Assembly: GCF_026586665.1 (NCBI RefSeq)
Contig: NZ_JAODIY010000010.1
Location: forward strand, 1 to 64,000
Source of the DNA: Halovenus rubra
Lineage (GTDB): Archaea; Halobacteriota; Halobacteria; Halobacteriales; Haloarculaceae
Reading direction: 5' to 3'
Length of the DNA stretch: 64,000 nt
Below the pieces are notes generated by a model. It searched no databases, was not told the DNA's origin, and was given only the letters and a program-made list of their open reading frames with translations. Both the position numbers and the translations under genes were made by a program. This document shows, in pieces, positions 14,782 through 24,106 of this stretch (position 1 is its first letter; each line of letters opens with the position of its first letter).

Positions 14782-15288
14782 TCATCGGGAGTCGTCAACA
14801 TCTTCGAAATCGACGTCATTCGACGCTTCAAAGCCGCTCTCACTGGATTCGGGCTGTGTTTCGTCATCGTCCCCGGGGAAACCGCCGATGTAGACGCCGC
14901 CGCTGGCGAACCCACCAGTCTTACTGTCGGCATAGGGGACGACCACCCATTTTTTGAGCGCCAGCCGGATTGGGTACCGCGTCAGGGGCACCAACAACAA
15001 GAATCCAATGGCGTCGGTGACAAGTCCCGGCGTCAACAGGAACGCCCCGGCAATGAGCAGGAGCGCGCCGTCCATCAGTTCGTCAGTCGGTGCTTCGCCG
15101 CGGGCAGCCTTTCGCTGTATCTTCGCGAGCGTATGACGTCCCTCCAGGCGAGCGAGAAACATCCCGATTAGCGCCGTCAACACGACCAATAACACGACCA
15201 GTTGCCATCCGAGAGAGCCCGCTAACACGACGAGGAACACCGCATCGAGCAGTGGGATTAACAGCAGCAACCCGATGAGTCTGAGCAT
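14782..15288 (-). CDS. FxsA family membrane protein
   Basis: This is a 168-residue protein of the FxsA family. The N-terminal helices MLRLIGLLLLIPLLDAVFLV and WQLVVLLVVLTALIGMFLAR are followed by the LEGRHTLAKIQRKAARGEAP loop. A re-entrant hydrophobic pair with LLLIAGAFLLTPGLVTDAIG, the family hallmark, comes next. The last 50 residues are an acidic tail typical of haloarchaeal versions. FxsA in E. coli relieves phage T7 exclusion by the F plasmid when overproduced; the archaeal role is unknown. It is the first conserved chromosomal gene after tRNA-Ile. Confidence 0.88.
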   Translation of the reverse strand: MLRLIGLLLLIPLLDAVFLVVLAGSLGWQLVVLLVVLTALIGMFLARLEGRHTLAKIQRKAARGEAPTDELMDGALLLIAGAFLLTPGLVTDAIGFLLLVPLTRYPIRLALKKWVVVPYADSKTGGFASGGVYIGGFPGDDDETQPESSESGFEASNDVDFEDVDDSR

Positions 15289-15377
15289 ACTGGCTCTATT
15301 TTCCCCTCACCCAAACGCTTTTCGAGACTCGTCATTACGGGACAGCGTTTTTCAGGCTTCCCTCAGAGGCACACAAT

Positions 15378-15881
15378 ATGGTGCCGAGACTATCGATGAT
15401 GCTCGTCCCGATATTTGCAGTGGTGACACTTCCGCTTGGTATTCTGGCCGGCTTGTACGTGAGCCTCCAAGCCGCGGTGACCGTCTTCGTCGTTGGTTGG
15501 TTCTTGCTTACCCCGTTGGCCGCACTTCTGCTCGGATTTATGTACACAAGCTCGTCTCAGATGTCGACGAATGAGGAACTCGAGCAGAGCAGACAGACGA
15601 ACGAGAAAAGACAAGAGGCGGCGAACGGAGCCGACGGCAGTGACTCCGTTGCTGACCCAGTTGAAAAGCTTCGGGATAGATACGCCCGTGGCGAAATTGA
15701 CGAAGTCGAGCTAGAGCGCCGTCTCGACACGCTCATCGAGATGGAAGACGTCGACTCGACTGATAAGGAAGTCATCGAGCGTGTGGCTGACACCCTCGAT
15801 ACGGACAACTCAGTCGAGGGGCACAGAGAAAATACCGATACCGGCACTGAGTCGGATGACTTACTCTCAGAACACGAGTGA
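15378..15881 (+). CDS. Membrane protein with SHOCT domain
   Basis: This is a 167-residue protein. Two N-terminal membrane helices (MMLVPIFAVVTLPLGILAGL and VTVFVVGWFLLTPLAALLLG) are followed by a charged linker. A C-terminal SHOCT motif, DPVEKLRDRYARGEIDEVEL followed by ERRLDTLIE, lies at about residues 95-122, and then comes an acidic tail. SHOCT domains are short helical oligomerisation modules found in many prokaryotic membrane proteins. Specific function is unknown. It is divergent from the FxsA gene, with the two promoters in the 90-base gap. Confidence 0.85.
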   Translation: MVPRLSMMLVPIFAVVTLPLGILAGLYVSLQAAVTVFVVGWFLLTPLAALLLGFMYTSSSQMSTNEELEQSRQTNEKRQEAANGADGSDSVADPVEKLRDRYARGEIDEVELERRLDTLIEMEDVDSTDKEVIERVADTLDTDNSVEGHRENTDTGTESDDLLSEHE

Positions 15882-15900
15882 GTGTTATCTGTGTGGGTGC

Positions 15901-16635
15901 CTACTGGTACATACCAAGCGGCTGGGCCTGTGTGCTTTCCCCAGTGGCCTGTTCCATTTTTTGTGCAAGCTGTTCGCGCGCCTCAGCAATCTCCTCGGCT
16001 TGCTCGACCAGCTTACTGGTTTCGACCTCGATATCAACGAGTGGCTCAATAGCGTTGACCAGCAGTATCCGGGCGGCTTCGGGGTCAGGGAACTGTTTGT
16101 TTGCCTGGACAACCAATCCGATAGCAGCAAGGTCGCGTTCACAGACCTCTGCGAGCAATGCGCCCGTTGGGCCACTTACCATCCCGTTTTCGCTTGGTTG
16201 GTCGATATCGTGTTCATCTAACAGCGTCAGTCCGTCGCCACAGCCAAACCCATACATTGCTGGGACACCATCTTTCTGTTCGGGTAGTCCACTCAGAAAC
16301 ACCGGTGTGATGTTTTCCTCGGCGAACCAGCCCGCCAAACAGGTTGCAAAATCAGGTGCTGAGTCGGGTGAAACCGGGACATCACTCTGAAGGACAAGCA
16401 AGTCTTTTTCCTCGTCGCCGTAGATGCGTACCGGTTGGTGGACTTGCCGGTTGTCCGCTTCGTACACTGCGACACGGGGGAGTCCGTCACAGAAACACGT
16501 CGCATACTGGGTCATATCGAGTGTACTCACTAAGTGGTCGGCCACAATTTTTCCGACCAACCCGACGCCAGGCAGGCCTTCGACAAGCATCGGTTCTTCA
16601 AACTCCATCCCGTTGTGAATCTCTATGTGCGCCAT
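15901..16635 (-). CDS. PAC2-family proteasome assembly chaperone-like protein
   Basis: This is a 244-residue protein of the PAC2 family. The N-terminus MAHIEIHNGMEFEEPMLVEG then GLPGVGLVGKIVADHLV carries the GxPGVGLVG signature. The segment LAGWFAEENITPVFLSGLPE and the C-terminal coiled helix are also typical. Eukaryotic PAC2 helps assemble the proteasome alpha ring; archaeal homologues are probable assembly chaperones. I chose ATG 16,633-16,635 for its family-like N-terminus, although the frame stays open upstream. It starts 25 bases after the opsin-like gene's stop, so it may be co-transcribed with that pair. Confidence 0.88.
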   Translation of the reverse strand: MAHIEIHNGMEFEEPMLVEGLPGVGLVGKIVADHLVSTLDMTQYATCFCDGLPRVAVYEADNRQVHQPVRIYGDEEKDLLVLQSDVPVSPDSAPDFATCLAGWFAEENITPVFLSGLPEQKDGVPAMYGFGCGDGLTLLDEHDIDQPSENGMVSGPTGALLAEVCERDLAAIGLVVQANKQFPDPEAARILLVNAIEPLVDIEVETSKLVEQAEEIAEAREQLAQKMEQATGESTQAQPLGMYQ

Positions 16636-16660
16636 GTTCACACAAAGAGAGGGGTGAAAC

Positions 16661-17338
16661 TTAACTGTCGGCGGTGACCGACGCCTCGAAATCATAGAAG
16701 ACACTGATATTCGCAAAGAGGAAGCCTGCAAAGCCGACACGCAAGAGGAAATCGACGTACGCGATTAGTGTGTCGCTAATATCCGAGACGAAGAAATCAA
16801 GCGACGTAAAGGCAATGAGGATGAGAAAGCCAATCAAGAACAGAAGCAAGTTCCGGAACTTTCGGTACAGACGCTGGCGCGCACGTGAGGTCTGTCGAAC
16901 GGTCTCGACAAACGATCGGAAATAGAGCCAACAGAGAACTGGATACCCAAAAATGACGATTAACGCACCGACGAGAGCAAGGATACCGTCGGTGACCGCT
17001 GCGCCTTGGAACGCAACGTTCATCGTCGCCGGAAGGGCAACAGCGACCCACAGCTGGCGACGAGTCACGTCAGCCAGCAGTGCTGCAGCCCCGAACAGGA
17101 CGCCGTATGCGATAGAGCCATCAATCACGTTAAAAACATCGAACTCCGCGCTGCCGAGGTCAATAACACCGACAGTGAGGCCGGATAACGTGTGCGTAAC
17201 CGCTGCAAGCACAACGAGACCCAGCAACGGGTAACAGTACTCTCGCAATTGGACTGGCACCCGTCGAACCCAAGCAAACAACACGGCCGACGACACCGCG
17301 TATGCCACGGCAAACGAAAGCAAGATTGGGTCAGTCAT
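16661..17338 (-). CDS. Opsin-like seven-helix protein lacking the retinal-binding lysine
   Basis: This is a 225-residue protein with seven membrane helices. It aligns along its length with sensory rhodopsin [11 protein letters not shown] (71-79) matches YIDWILTTP of helix C, with Asp73 at the counterion position Asp75. [12 protein letters not shown] (157-168) matches the E-F loop and start of helix [17 protein letters not shown] (191-206) matches LIVYLDLVTKVGFGF of helix G. The Schiff-base lysine (Lys205 in SRII) is Arg200 (CGT), and the only lysine, Lys160, is in a loop. The SRII pocket aromatics Trp171, Tyr174 and Trp178 are Ile, Leu and Ala. Tyr194 keeps SRII Tyr199, which contacts the transducer. 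The gene overlaps the transducer gene by four bases (ATGA). It is probably a retinal-free signalling partner. Confidence 0.85.
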   Translation of the reverse strand: MTDPILLSFAVAYAVSSAVLFAWVRRVPVQLREYCYPLLGLVVLAAVTHTLSGLTVGVIDLGSAEFDVFNVIDGSIAYGVLFGAAALLADVTRRQLWVAVALPATMNVAFQGAAVTDGILALVGALIVIFGYPVLCWLYFRSFVETVRQTSRARQRLYRKFRNLLLFLIGFLILIAFTSLDFFVSDISDTLIAYVDFLLRVGFAGFLFANISVFYDFEASVTADS

Positions 17339-18891
17339 GCACTGTCACCTCTCAATTCGTGCCCGATTTCAAAGGTTGCCAGTGTCTCTCTGAGTTCTTG
17401 TGTCCGGTCGACAAGCGAATCCGCACGGGATTGGGTTGTCTTCATCCGGTCGGCAGCCTGCTGTGCAGTATCCGACAGGTCGTCGGACTCTTTGGACATC
17501 TCAGTTGCTGTGTCGGAGGCTTCCCGTATCGTCGATGCGACCTCAGCCGTCGCGTTCGCTCCGTCGTCAGTCGCACTGGCTATCTCGCGCATTGCCGTGT
17601 CGATATCTGTGACGGTATCAGTGAGTGACTGGAGCGTCTCCGCCGTTTCCTCGACGGTTGCCGTGCCCTCCGTCGTCGCGTCACTCGTGGCCTCCATCTT
17701 GTCGCTTACCTCGCGAACGTCACCGCGAACCGACTCGACAACAGTCTCAATTTCGCCGACAACCTCCTGTGATTGCTCAGCAAGCGCTTTTACCTCGTTG
17801 GCGACGACAGCGAACCCTTCACCATCCTTGTCGGCCCGTGCCGCTTCGATGTTGGCGTTCAATGCGAGCATGTTCGTTTGCTCGGCAATCTCGTCGATGA
17901 GTGTCGTTGAGTCGACAACATGTTCCATCTCCGTATCAAGTCGCTCGACAAGCGAATCGAGTTCTTCAACGGTCGTCTCGATTTCTTCCATCCGTGTTAT
18001 CGCTTCCGTGATGCGCTGTTCGCCGTCACGGCCGATGTCGGCGGCCTCATCTGTCTGTTGGGCAACGTCCTGTGTCGTCGAGGCAACCTCCTCGATAGTT
18101 GCAGACAACTCGTTAGTCTGGTCAGTCGTCGAGACGAGTTCGTCAGCCTGGGCAGTTGCGGTGTTGGCCATCGTCAGAACCGACTCCGCAACCGTCTCGT
18201 TTATCGATTCAACCTCGCTTGCGTTCTCGCTGACAGTCGTACTAGCCGATTCTACATCCTCGGCGAAAGTAATCAAGTCACTGACCGTTGCCTCTAACTC
18301 CTCAGCCATCTCGTTAAACGCACCAGCTATCTCGCTCATGGCGTCGATATCACTGTTGGCTTCGAGCCGAGCGGTCATATCACCATCAGCCAACTGCCGC
18401 ATCGCAATACTGAACGACTCGGCGTCGGCAACAAGTTGGTCATTCAACTCTTCTGCCTCCGCTTTGGCGCTTTTGGCGCGTTCTTCGGCCTCTCGCGCGT
18501 CTTCAAGCGCTGACTCGGACTCCTCAATAGCGTCACGAAGCGATAGTCGCATGTTATCAAAGGCTTCATACAACCTACCGATTTCGTCAGGCCGGTCAGA
18601 TTCGAGTTCGAAATCAAGGTCCCCCTCTTCCATCCGACGGGTTCCATCCATCAAATCACCAAGCTCCGCCCGCAGGTTACCACTAAGTACGATACCTAAC
18701 ACCCCCAGATGCATGATGAAGATGATTGCTGTCCCCCCTGCAGCCGAGATGACTGCCTGCTCGTCCGGTTCGCCACGCAACAACACCCACAGAAAGACCC
18801 CTGTGAACGCGAGTGACACTAATGTCACAACCACTATCGATGCAACGACTCGGTTTCCGTATTTGTTCCGAACTGCCCCTATATAACCCAT
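17335..18891 (-). CDS. HtrII-like methyl-accepting transducer
   Basis: This is a 518-residue transducer. Membrane helix 1 (about 16-38) and helix 2 (about 47-70) are joined by a very short outer loop, as in the transducer of sensory rhodopsin II. Helix 2 aligns with NpHtrII without gaps ([17 protein letters not shown] against SAILGLIILLGINLGLV), with His61 at the position of Asn74. A HAMP domain ([20 protein letters not shown]) follows, then a second HAMP-like unit ([19 protein letters not shown]). The cytoplasmic signalling rod has its tip at [20 protein letters not shown], which binds CheA/CheW. Gene order and overlap with the opsin-like gene match htrII-sopII operons. No CheA or CheW gene lies in this window. 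Confidence 0.88.
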   Translation of the reverse strand: MGYIGAVRNKYGNRVVASIVVVTLVSLAFTGVFLWVLLRGEPDEQAVISAAGGTAIIFIMHLGVLGIVLSGNLRAELGDLMDGTRRMEEGDLDFELESDRPDEIGRLYEAFDNMRLSLRDAIEESESALEDAREAEERAKSAKAEAEELNDQLVADAESFSIAMRQLADGDMTARLEANSDIDAMSEIAGAFNEMAEELEATVSDLITFAEDVESASTTVSENASEVESINETVAESVLTMANTATAQADELVSTTDQTNELSATIEEVASTTQDVAQQTDEAADIGRDGEQRITEAITRMEEIETTVEELDSLVERLDTEMEHVVDSTTLIDEIAEQTNMLALNANIEAARADKDGEGFAVVANEVKALAEQSQEVVGEIETVVESVRGDVREVSDKMEATSDATTEGTATVEETAETLQSLTDTVTDIDTAMREIASATDDGANATAEVASTIREASDTATEMSKESDDLSDTAQQAADRMKTTQSRADSLVDRTQELRETLATFEIGHELRGDSA

Positions 18892-18915
18892 ACTCCGTTA
18901 GAATTAGAGGAAGGG

Positions 18916-18923
18916 CATAAAAG
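18916..18923 (-). promoter_or_regulatory. Promoter of the transducer-opsin operon
   Basis: CTTTTATG on the minus strand is centred about 29 bases before the transducer's ATG (18,891), consistent with a leaderless transcript. No other TATA-like element lies before the opsin-like gene, so both are probably expressed together from here. The rest of the 18,892-19,058 gap is AT-rich and shows no gene. Confidence 0.45.
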
Positions 18924-19058
18924 CACGTCTAAGAATACCAAATATGAGAACAAGAAGGGCCTGTTTGTCACAAAGTAACGATATAAACTATTTAATTAAA
19001 AGAAAATGAGAATATCACACACACCAGAGAGATGGCAGTGATTGGTCGTCGATAACTG

Positions 19059-19487
19059 TTAGCGTCGCAGCAAGGCGACGGCCCCAAGCCGCCACGGAAT
19101 CAAAACGAGGAGGCCAAAGGCAATATTCACTAGGACAAACGTTACGCCCGCACCACCCTCGAAGAACTGACTCGCTCGGATAGCAGCGGCGACCAGCGCG
19201 ATGATAACCCAGCCGGGAACGAGCAACAGAAATGTTCGGCGGTAGCTTCGGAGCGTCCGGTGATGGTACAAACAGAACAGTGGTGCGAGCGCGAGCCATG
19301 CAGCGAGAAATGGTGTGAGTGTCTCTGCAGTATGTACCGGAACCTCCCAAGCCAGGAGATTATGCTCGTACAGACCCCACGAGACGAACAGGAGTAAGCC
19401 AAGCAAGTCTCCAAACAAGACGAGTGCGGCTCCCAGAGAGGCCGGCAGTTGGGGCCGGACATCGAGTGTGCGAACGGAGCGAAGCAT
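19059..19487 (-). CDS. DUF3054 family membrane protein
   Basis: This is a 142-residue protein with four membrane helices: ASLGAALVLFGDLLGLLLFV, TPFLAAWLALAPLFCL, FLLLVPGWVIIALVAAAIRA and VTFVLVNIAFGLLVLIPWRL. The 'GD...L..F...G...H' opening and 'P.....W........R' spacing fit DUF3054, a family of small membrane proteins found in actinobacteria and haloarchaea with no known function. It is a monocistronic gene between the transducer promoter region and htpX. Confidence 0.7.
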   Translation of the reverse strand: MLRSVRTLDVRPQLPASLGAALVLFGDLLGLLLFVSWGLYEHNLLAWEVPVHTAETLTPFLAAWLALAPLFCLYHHRTLRSYRRTFLLLVPGWVIIALVAAAIRASQFFEGGAGVTFVLVNIAFGLLVLIPWRLGAVALLRR

Positions 19488-19593
19488 TGGTTGATTCTCA
19501 GGAGCGCAGTCTTATCAGTCTCACTACGTAGATGTTCGTTTACCCTGAGAAGCCCTGGTCTCGAATATCGAGATTATCTCAAGAGAAACGAGT

Positions 19594-20607
19594 CTATCTC
19601 AGCTGGAGAGTTGCCACGTCGTACTGTGTGCTGATTTCGGTGTCGTCAATCAGTCGGTCGATGCGGTCCTGTAACGGTGGATGGGTCGAAAGCAACCGGT
19701 CGCGATTCGTCCGCTGGTCGTCGTGGATGTACAGCATAGATAGCAGCCCCCCACGAGAGTTCGTCACGCGGTGGAGCTTTGCCAGCCCACGGGCGAGTGC
19801 AGCTGGGTTGCCCGTCAACTCGGTTGCTCGACTGTCGGCTGCGAACTCTTGTCTGCGCGAATACGCGAGAAAGGCGAGCGTGAAGACGAAAAACAGCCCG
19901 CCAAGGCCGAGCAACACCGCCTGTTGGAAGTAGCCGGCGAGACCGACCCGCGACCGCCCAGGGTCACCAGCAATCCAAGCACTTCCTTGGTCGATGCCGA
20001 CAAGAAAAATACTGACCGGAAGCAACGCAACGAGTACCAGCCCAGCTAGCGTACGTACAGCAGTGACTGCTAGCGTGTTCCAGAAGGTATCGAGCCGCTC
20101 CATGTGTGCGAGTTCGTGGGCCAGAATGCCTTCAAGTTCGTCGATACTGAGTAGTTCAAACAGCCGACGGTCGAAGACGACAACACCTTGTCGGGGACTG
20201 CCAAGAGAGAGTGCATTCGGTACCCCAAGGTCAGCGACCAACAGCTCTGGCTGACGTACTCGGGACTGTGCACAAAGGCGTTCGATTCGATAGAAGAGTT
20301 CCGGGACACGGTCCCGTGACAGGCGAGTGGCATCAAGACTCGAAACAACTCTGACGGTCCCAAACCGGTAGCCGACGTATCCCATACCGAGCACAACGAT
20401 CAAAAACGCACCCAGCAACGTAGTCAGGGTTGGCGGGTCAGCGAACAGCCACTGCACCAGCACTAGCCATCCAACAGCGACAGCGGCGTAGACCGCAAGT
20501 ACCGTCACCCCGACAAAGAACATGAGGGTTCGCATCAGGATAGACATACCCCCATTTAGCCGAGGTCGCTCAAAACGGCTTGCTTCAACAGCGTCTGACA
20601 CCACCAT
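19594..20607 (-). CDS. htpX: HtpX-like membrane zinc metalloprotease (M48)
   Basis: This is a 337-residue M48-family protease. The zinc-binding HELAH lies at about residues 164-168 and the third ligand sits in RRQEFAADSRATEL. Four membrane helices are present, two before the catalytic motif and two between it and EFAAD. The C-terminal STHPPLQDRIDRL is typical of HtpX. HtpX degrades misfolded membrane proteins. The start is uncertain: ATG at 20,622 would sit on the bidirectional promoter, so 20,607 is preferred, and 20,547 is also possible. It is divergent from a sensor kinase gene. Confidence 0.85.
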   Translation of the reverse strand: MVVSDAVEASRFERPRLNGGMSILMRTLMFFVGVTVLAVYAAVAVGWLVLVQWLFADPPTLTTLLGAFLIVVLGMGYVGYRFGTVRVVSSLDATRLSRDRVPELFYRIERLCAQSRVRQPELLVADLGVPNALSLGSPRQGVVVFDRRLFELLSIDELEGILAHELAHMERLDTFWNTLAVTAVRTLAGLVLVALLPVSIFLVGIDQGSAWIAGDPGRSRVGLAGYFQQAVLLGLGGLFFVFTLAFLAYSRRQEFAADSRATELTGNPAALARGLAKLHRVTNSRGGLLSMLYIHDDQRTNRDRLLSTHPPLQDRIDRLIDDTEISTQYDVATLQLR

Positions 20608-20621
20608 TATGTTGTGGGACA

Positions 20622-20632
20622 TCTAATATTGG
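20622..20632. promoter_or_regulatory. Bidirectional TATA region between htpX and a sensor kinase gene
   Basis: TCTAATATTGG lies about 22 bases from the preferred htpX start (minus strand) and about 22-25 bases from the kinase ATG at 20,650 (plus strand). One near-symmetrical AT element could serve both genes. The small gap argues against the longest htpX reading frame. Confidence 0.35.
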
Positions 20633-20649
20633 AACAAGCAACCCCCATC

Positions 20650-21732
20650 ATGAGCGACGACCACGCCGAGAACTCATCGCCGCCTGCCAGTGACGAGCAG
20701 ACAACAGGTCTGCACGGACGCATCGTAGAAGCGGTGGGGGACCCGGTCTGTACGTTCAGCAGAAACGGGCAGTTGGGGTATGTAAACCCAGCCTTCGAAC
20801 GACAGACCGGCTACACTGCCACCGAAATAGATGAGATTACAGCTGTTGTCGACGAGGCGGATTCTCAGGCCCTGCTATCGGCAGTTGAGGACCTACAGAT
20901 GGCTGCCGACACTGCCAGCACAACGGTCGAAGTTTCGCTCAGGCAACGCAACGGTGACAGCGTCTCTGTTGAGTGTCATCTCACCACATTTGAGAGTGAC
21001 CACCACGAAGCTGATGTCGTCGCGGCTGTCCGTGATGTGAGTGCACGGACAGCCCGTACGGAACGCCTCTCACGATTCGCAAGCGTCGTCAGCCACGACC
21101 TTCGGAACCCACTTGATGTGGCACTTGGGCGGGCTGAGGTACTGCCCGAAATCGCTGACGTCGACGAGGAGAGCGAACAGCATCTCAACGAGATATACAA
21201 CTCGCTCAAACGTATGGAACGGCTCATTCAGGATGTCTTGACGCTGTCCCAACAACGGGAGGGGTCGGTGAAGACCGGGCCAGTTGCGCTTGAACCCGTG
21301 GCACGAGACGCGTGGGGGAACGTCGACACGGCTGATGCAACGTTGGCCGTAACTGCTACGGCCGACATCGAGGCCCATCGTGATGGGCTGCTCAGGCTGT
21401 TCGAGAACCTGTTTAGAAACGCTGTCGAGCATGCCAGTCAGGAGTCAGCTGATACCGCCGTCACAGTCGAGGTTGGCATAATCGACCGTGACAGTCAAGC
21501 TGGGTTCTACGTGGGTGACAATGGACCGGGCATAGACCATGGGGACCAAAACCAACTGTTCGAAGGAGGATACACGACGACTGCCGACGGAACCGGGCTC
21601 GGGTTGACTATCGTCCGTGAGATTGCCGAGGTCCATGACTGGCATGTCACTGTCACTGACCGCGACTCCAAGCAAAGCGGTGCGCGCTTCGAGCTGACCG
21701 GGGTAACGCGTCCGGACTCAGAGTCGGGATAA
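20650..21732 (+). CDS. PAS-domain sensor histidine kinase
   Basis: This is a 360-residue soluble kinase with no membrane helix. An N-terminal PAS domain (about 20-140) contains FSRNGQLGYVNPAFERQTGY. The phosphoacceptor H-box is FASVVSHDLRNPLDVALGRA. The ATP-binding domain has NLFRNAVEH (N box), DNGPGI (G1) and GTGLGLTIV (G2). It probably senses a cytoplasmic or membrane-associated signal and phosphorylates a separate receiver. No response regulator is adjacent; the nearest is the HalX-type regulator 3 kb downstream. Start ATG 20,650 gives MSDDHAENSSPPAS. Confidence 0.9.
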   Translation: MSDDHAENSSPPASDEQTTGLHGRIVEAVGDPVCTFSRNGQLGYVNPAFERQTGYTATEIDEITAVVDEADSQALLSAVEDLQMAADTASTTVEVSLRQRNGDSVSVECHLTTFESDHHEADVVAAVRDVSARTARTERLSRFASVVSHDLRNPLDVALGRAEVLPEIADVDEESEQHLNEIYNSLKRMERLIQDVLTLSQQREGSVKTGPVALEPVARDAWGNVDTADATLAVTATADIEAHRDGLLRLFENLFRNAVEHASQESADTAVTVEVGIIDRDSQAGFYVGDNGPGIDHGDQNQLFEGGYTTTADGTGLGLTIVREIAEVHDWHVTVTDRDSKQSGARFELTGVTRPDSESG

Positions 21733-21838
21733 CTACCAGAAACAATAGAGGTCGCTGACTCCGCCGATGCGTTGGCTGTGGCCCTTCGACGGGACCGATT
21801 CGAAAGCTTGAGATGTGTCCCTCTCAGTATTCGTGTGT

Positions 21839-22123
21839 ATGGAACTACGGGTTATCGACAAACAGGAGAACGAACTCTCCATCGAGATTGCCGGCGAGGA
21901 CCATACGTTTATGAACGTCCTCAAAGGCACACTGCTGGAAACCGACGGCATCGACGCTGCGACATACGATGTGAACCCAGAGCAGTCGGGCGGTCAGACC
22001 GACCCCGTCCTAACAATTAAGACCGAAGATGGTGTCGACGCACTCGACGCGCTCGAAGAGGGAGCAGACGAAGTAATCAACAAGGCAAACGAGTTCCAGG
22101 CTGCCTACGACGCCGCAGTCTGA
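21839..22123 (+). CDS. rpoL: DNA-directed RNA polymerase subunit L (Rpo11)
   Basis: This is a 94-residue protein. [34 protein letters not shown] and the C-terminal helix [20 protein letters not shown] match archaeal subunit L, the partner of subunit D in the assembly platform of RNA polymerase. HTFMN.L...L matches the family's HT..N.L conserved core. The shorter start (21,839) matches the family length. It is expressed alone here, next to histidine-pathway and hypothetical genes. Confidence 0.93.
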   Translation: MELRVIDKQENELSIEIAGEDHTFMNVLKGTLLETDGIDAATYDVNPEQSGGQTDPVLTIKTEDGVDALDALEEGADEVINKANEFQAAYDAAV

Positions 22124-22188
22124 GTGTGTGACGCCACAGGACACCACTGGTATTGGCGAATAGTTTTTTCGACTGCACTCAAGCAGCG

Positions 22189-23022
22189 CTATCTCCCGTT
22201 ACAGCTAATCAGTCCGAGATAGATATCACCCCGAACAGAGTGTGCGTCGAGACCAAGCGCATCAGTTTCCGCGGTCAACTCAAGTCCGCGATCGGTAACG
22301 ATTTTCTCCGCAAGCGCTGCGCCCAGTTTCTCGGCAGTTTCGCCGTCATTGGCCGAGACTCGAACAGTAGTAGCATGTAGCCTAGTCCCGGACTGACACG
22401 CATCGCTAGCAAGGCTGGATATCTGTTGCCCGGTGAGGCGCTCACCGTCGGCGTAAAGCGATTTGATTACCCGTTGGGTGTAGCGAGTCGCAACGTCGTC
22501 GAGTTGGGTGCTACGGCGCAATCGGTGGTCTGTGAACTGCTCGTTCAGTGCGGTAGCGGAGGTAGTCTCGACAGCATCGAGAGCGATACCGTCAGCGGCG
22601 GTCGCGTTGCCTGGAACCCCGTCTACATCCGGGACACCGCCTTGGTCGAAGCCGGGCACGTCAATAACGCCAGTGAACCCAAGCACTGCAACGGCTACGA
22701 CGACAAGTGTCAGCCCGAAAGCAACGAGATACTGGGGTGTCACGAGGTCGAAATAGCCTGGAGCATCGAGTTCTGACTCCGCAACGCGTTGTTTTTGCTT
22801 TTCAAGTGTCGGGTTTCCACATCGGCTACAGGGGGGTGCGTGTTTGGGATGTTCGCGCCCACAGTCTGTACACGCCCAGACGAGCGTTGCTTCCTGCCCG
22901 TCTTCGTCGGAAAGGTCAGTCTGTCGGACAACAGCCTTCTCGAACTTCCCGTGTCCGCAGTTGTCACACGGTGGGTCATCCTCTTCGTGGGGCTTGCCAC
23001 ACCACTCGCACCGCCATTCCAT
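22189..23022 (-). CDS. Double zinc-ribbon protein with one membrane anchor
   Basis: This is a 277-residue protein. The first zinc ribbon has CEWCGKPHEEDDPPCDNCGH and the second CTDCGREHPKHAPPCSRCGN. A linker, one membrane helix (QYLVAFGLTLVVVAVAVLGF) and an outer domain of about 135 residues follow, the latter with THRLRR-like and CAP-like helical character. ATG 23,020-23,022 begins directly at the ribbon (MEWRCEWCG), so the upstream open frame is not used. The layout, a cytoplasmic zinc ribbon anchored to an external domain, recurs in haloarchaea but has no known function. It is convergent with rpoL. Confidence 0.75.
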   Translation of the reverse strand: MEWRCEWCGKPHEEDDPPCDNCGHGKFEKAVVRQTDLSDEDGQEATLVWACTDCGREHPKHAPPCSRCGNPTLEKQKQRVAESELDAPGYFDLVTPQYLVAFGLTLVVVAVAVLGFTGVIDVPGFDQGGVPDVDGVPGNATAADGIALDAVETTSATALNEQFTDHRLRRSTQLDDVATRYTQRVIKSLYADGERLTGQQISSLASDACQSGTRLHATTVRVSANDGETAEKLGAALAEKIVTDRGLELTAETDALGLDAHSVRGDIYLGLISCNGR

Positions 23023-23074
23023 TGACTGCTTGTTGTGAGCATGCGACGAAAAGGGTGGCGCTCTGGCCAAACGA

Positions 23075-23890
23075 TTACAGTCGGACCGCCACGTCGCGCT
23101 CATCGAGATACTCCTTGACCTCACGGATAGAGTATTCGTCAAAGTGGAAAATCGAGGCAGCTAGCGCCGCATCGGCATCGGCCTCAGTGAACACCTCGTA
23201 GGCATCTTCGGGACGACCACAGCCCGACGAGGCGATGACTGGTGTAGAGACAGCGTCACTAACTGCGTTCATAAGCGGGATATCGTAGCCGTTTTTTGTG
23301 CCGTCAGCGTCGATAGAATTGACGAACAACTCGCCAGCGCCGCGGTCCTCGGCCTCACTTGCCCATTCGGCAGCGTCAATACCGGTTCCCTCGCGTCCGC
23401 CCTTAACGGTACATTCGAACCAACAAGACTCGCCATCAACCTCGACGTACTGTTCTCCCTCACTGTCAAATCGGCGGCGTGCATCGACCGAGATGACGAT
23501 ACACTGGCTGCCGAACGACGCTGCCCCATCCTCGATAAGGTCAGGGTTTTCCAGTGCTCCGGTATTTATCGACACTTTGTCAGCGCCGGCGCGAAGCGTC
23601 TCCTTGATATCTGCACGAGTCCGGATGCCACCGCCGACAGTCAAGGGTATAAACACTTCGTCGGCAACTGAGCGGACGGTATCAAGCATCGTCTCCCGAC
23701 CCTCGGCCGATGCCGTGATATCGAGGAAGACGAACTCATCCGCACCAGACTCGTTGTAGCGTTTTGCCATCTCTACGGGGTCGCCCGTGTACTCCAAATC
23801 CTCAAAGTTGACTCCCGTGTACACCGCTGGATTGCCATCGTCGTCGACATCAACGTCGATACAAGGGATAATGCGTTTTGTAAGTGCCAT
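23075..23890 (-). CDS. hisF: Imidazole glycerol phosphate synthase, cyclase subunit
   Basis: This is a 271-residue beta/alpha barrel. MALTKRIIPCIDVDVDDDGN carries the first catalytic aspartate, and CIVISVDARRRF the second. The phosphate-binding loops are VGGGIRTRADI and VIASSGCGRPEDAYE. With HisH it converts PRFAR and glutamine-derived ammonia to imidazole glycerol phosphate and AICAR in histidine synthesis. HisH is not adjacent. A short insertion (about residues 16-22) is rich in Asp, a haloarchaeal feature. Confidence 0.95.
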   Translation of the reverse strand: MALTKRIIPCIDVDVDDDGNPAVYTGVNFEDLEYTGDPVEMAKRYNESGADEFVFLDITASAEGRETMLDTVRSVADEVFIPLTVGGGIRTRADIKETLRAGADKVSINTGALENPDLIEDGAASFGSQCIVISVDARRRFDSEGEQYVEVDGESCWFECTVKGGREGTGIDAAEWASEAEDRGAGELFVNSIDADGTKNGYDIPLMNAVSDAVSTPVIASSGCGRPEDAYEVFTEADADAALAASIFHFDEYSIREVKEYLDERDVAVRL

Positions 23891-24106
23891 AGAAGCTGGT
23901 GAACGTTCTACCTTAGTGTAGCACGGGACTGTACGTAGACCTTTCTATCACCGAGTTCCTGGCATAACAGCAACGCCGACTGTAAAACAAGACTCAGCGC
24001 CAGATGTGCGACCGATTTTCCGTATGCTCGAACGATGAACACGGGTGAACTGATAATCACAGGACGGCGCTCGGAGAGCAAAACACGATACCCGTCGCTC
24101 AGACAG

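Noticed and set aside
17192-18886. Plus-strand frame of 564 residues, mostly Ser, Ala and Val
   Set aside because: It is the antisense shadow of the methyl-accepting transducer. Acidic coiled-coil genes give Ser/Val-rich shadows.
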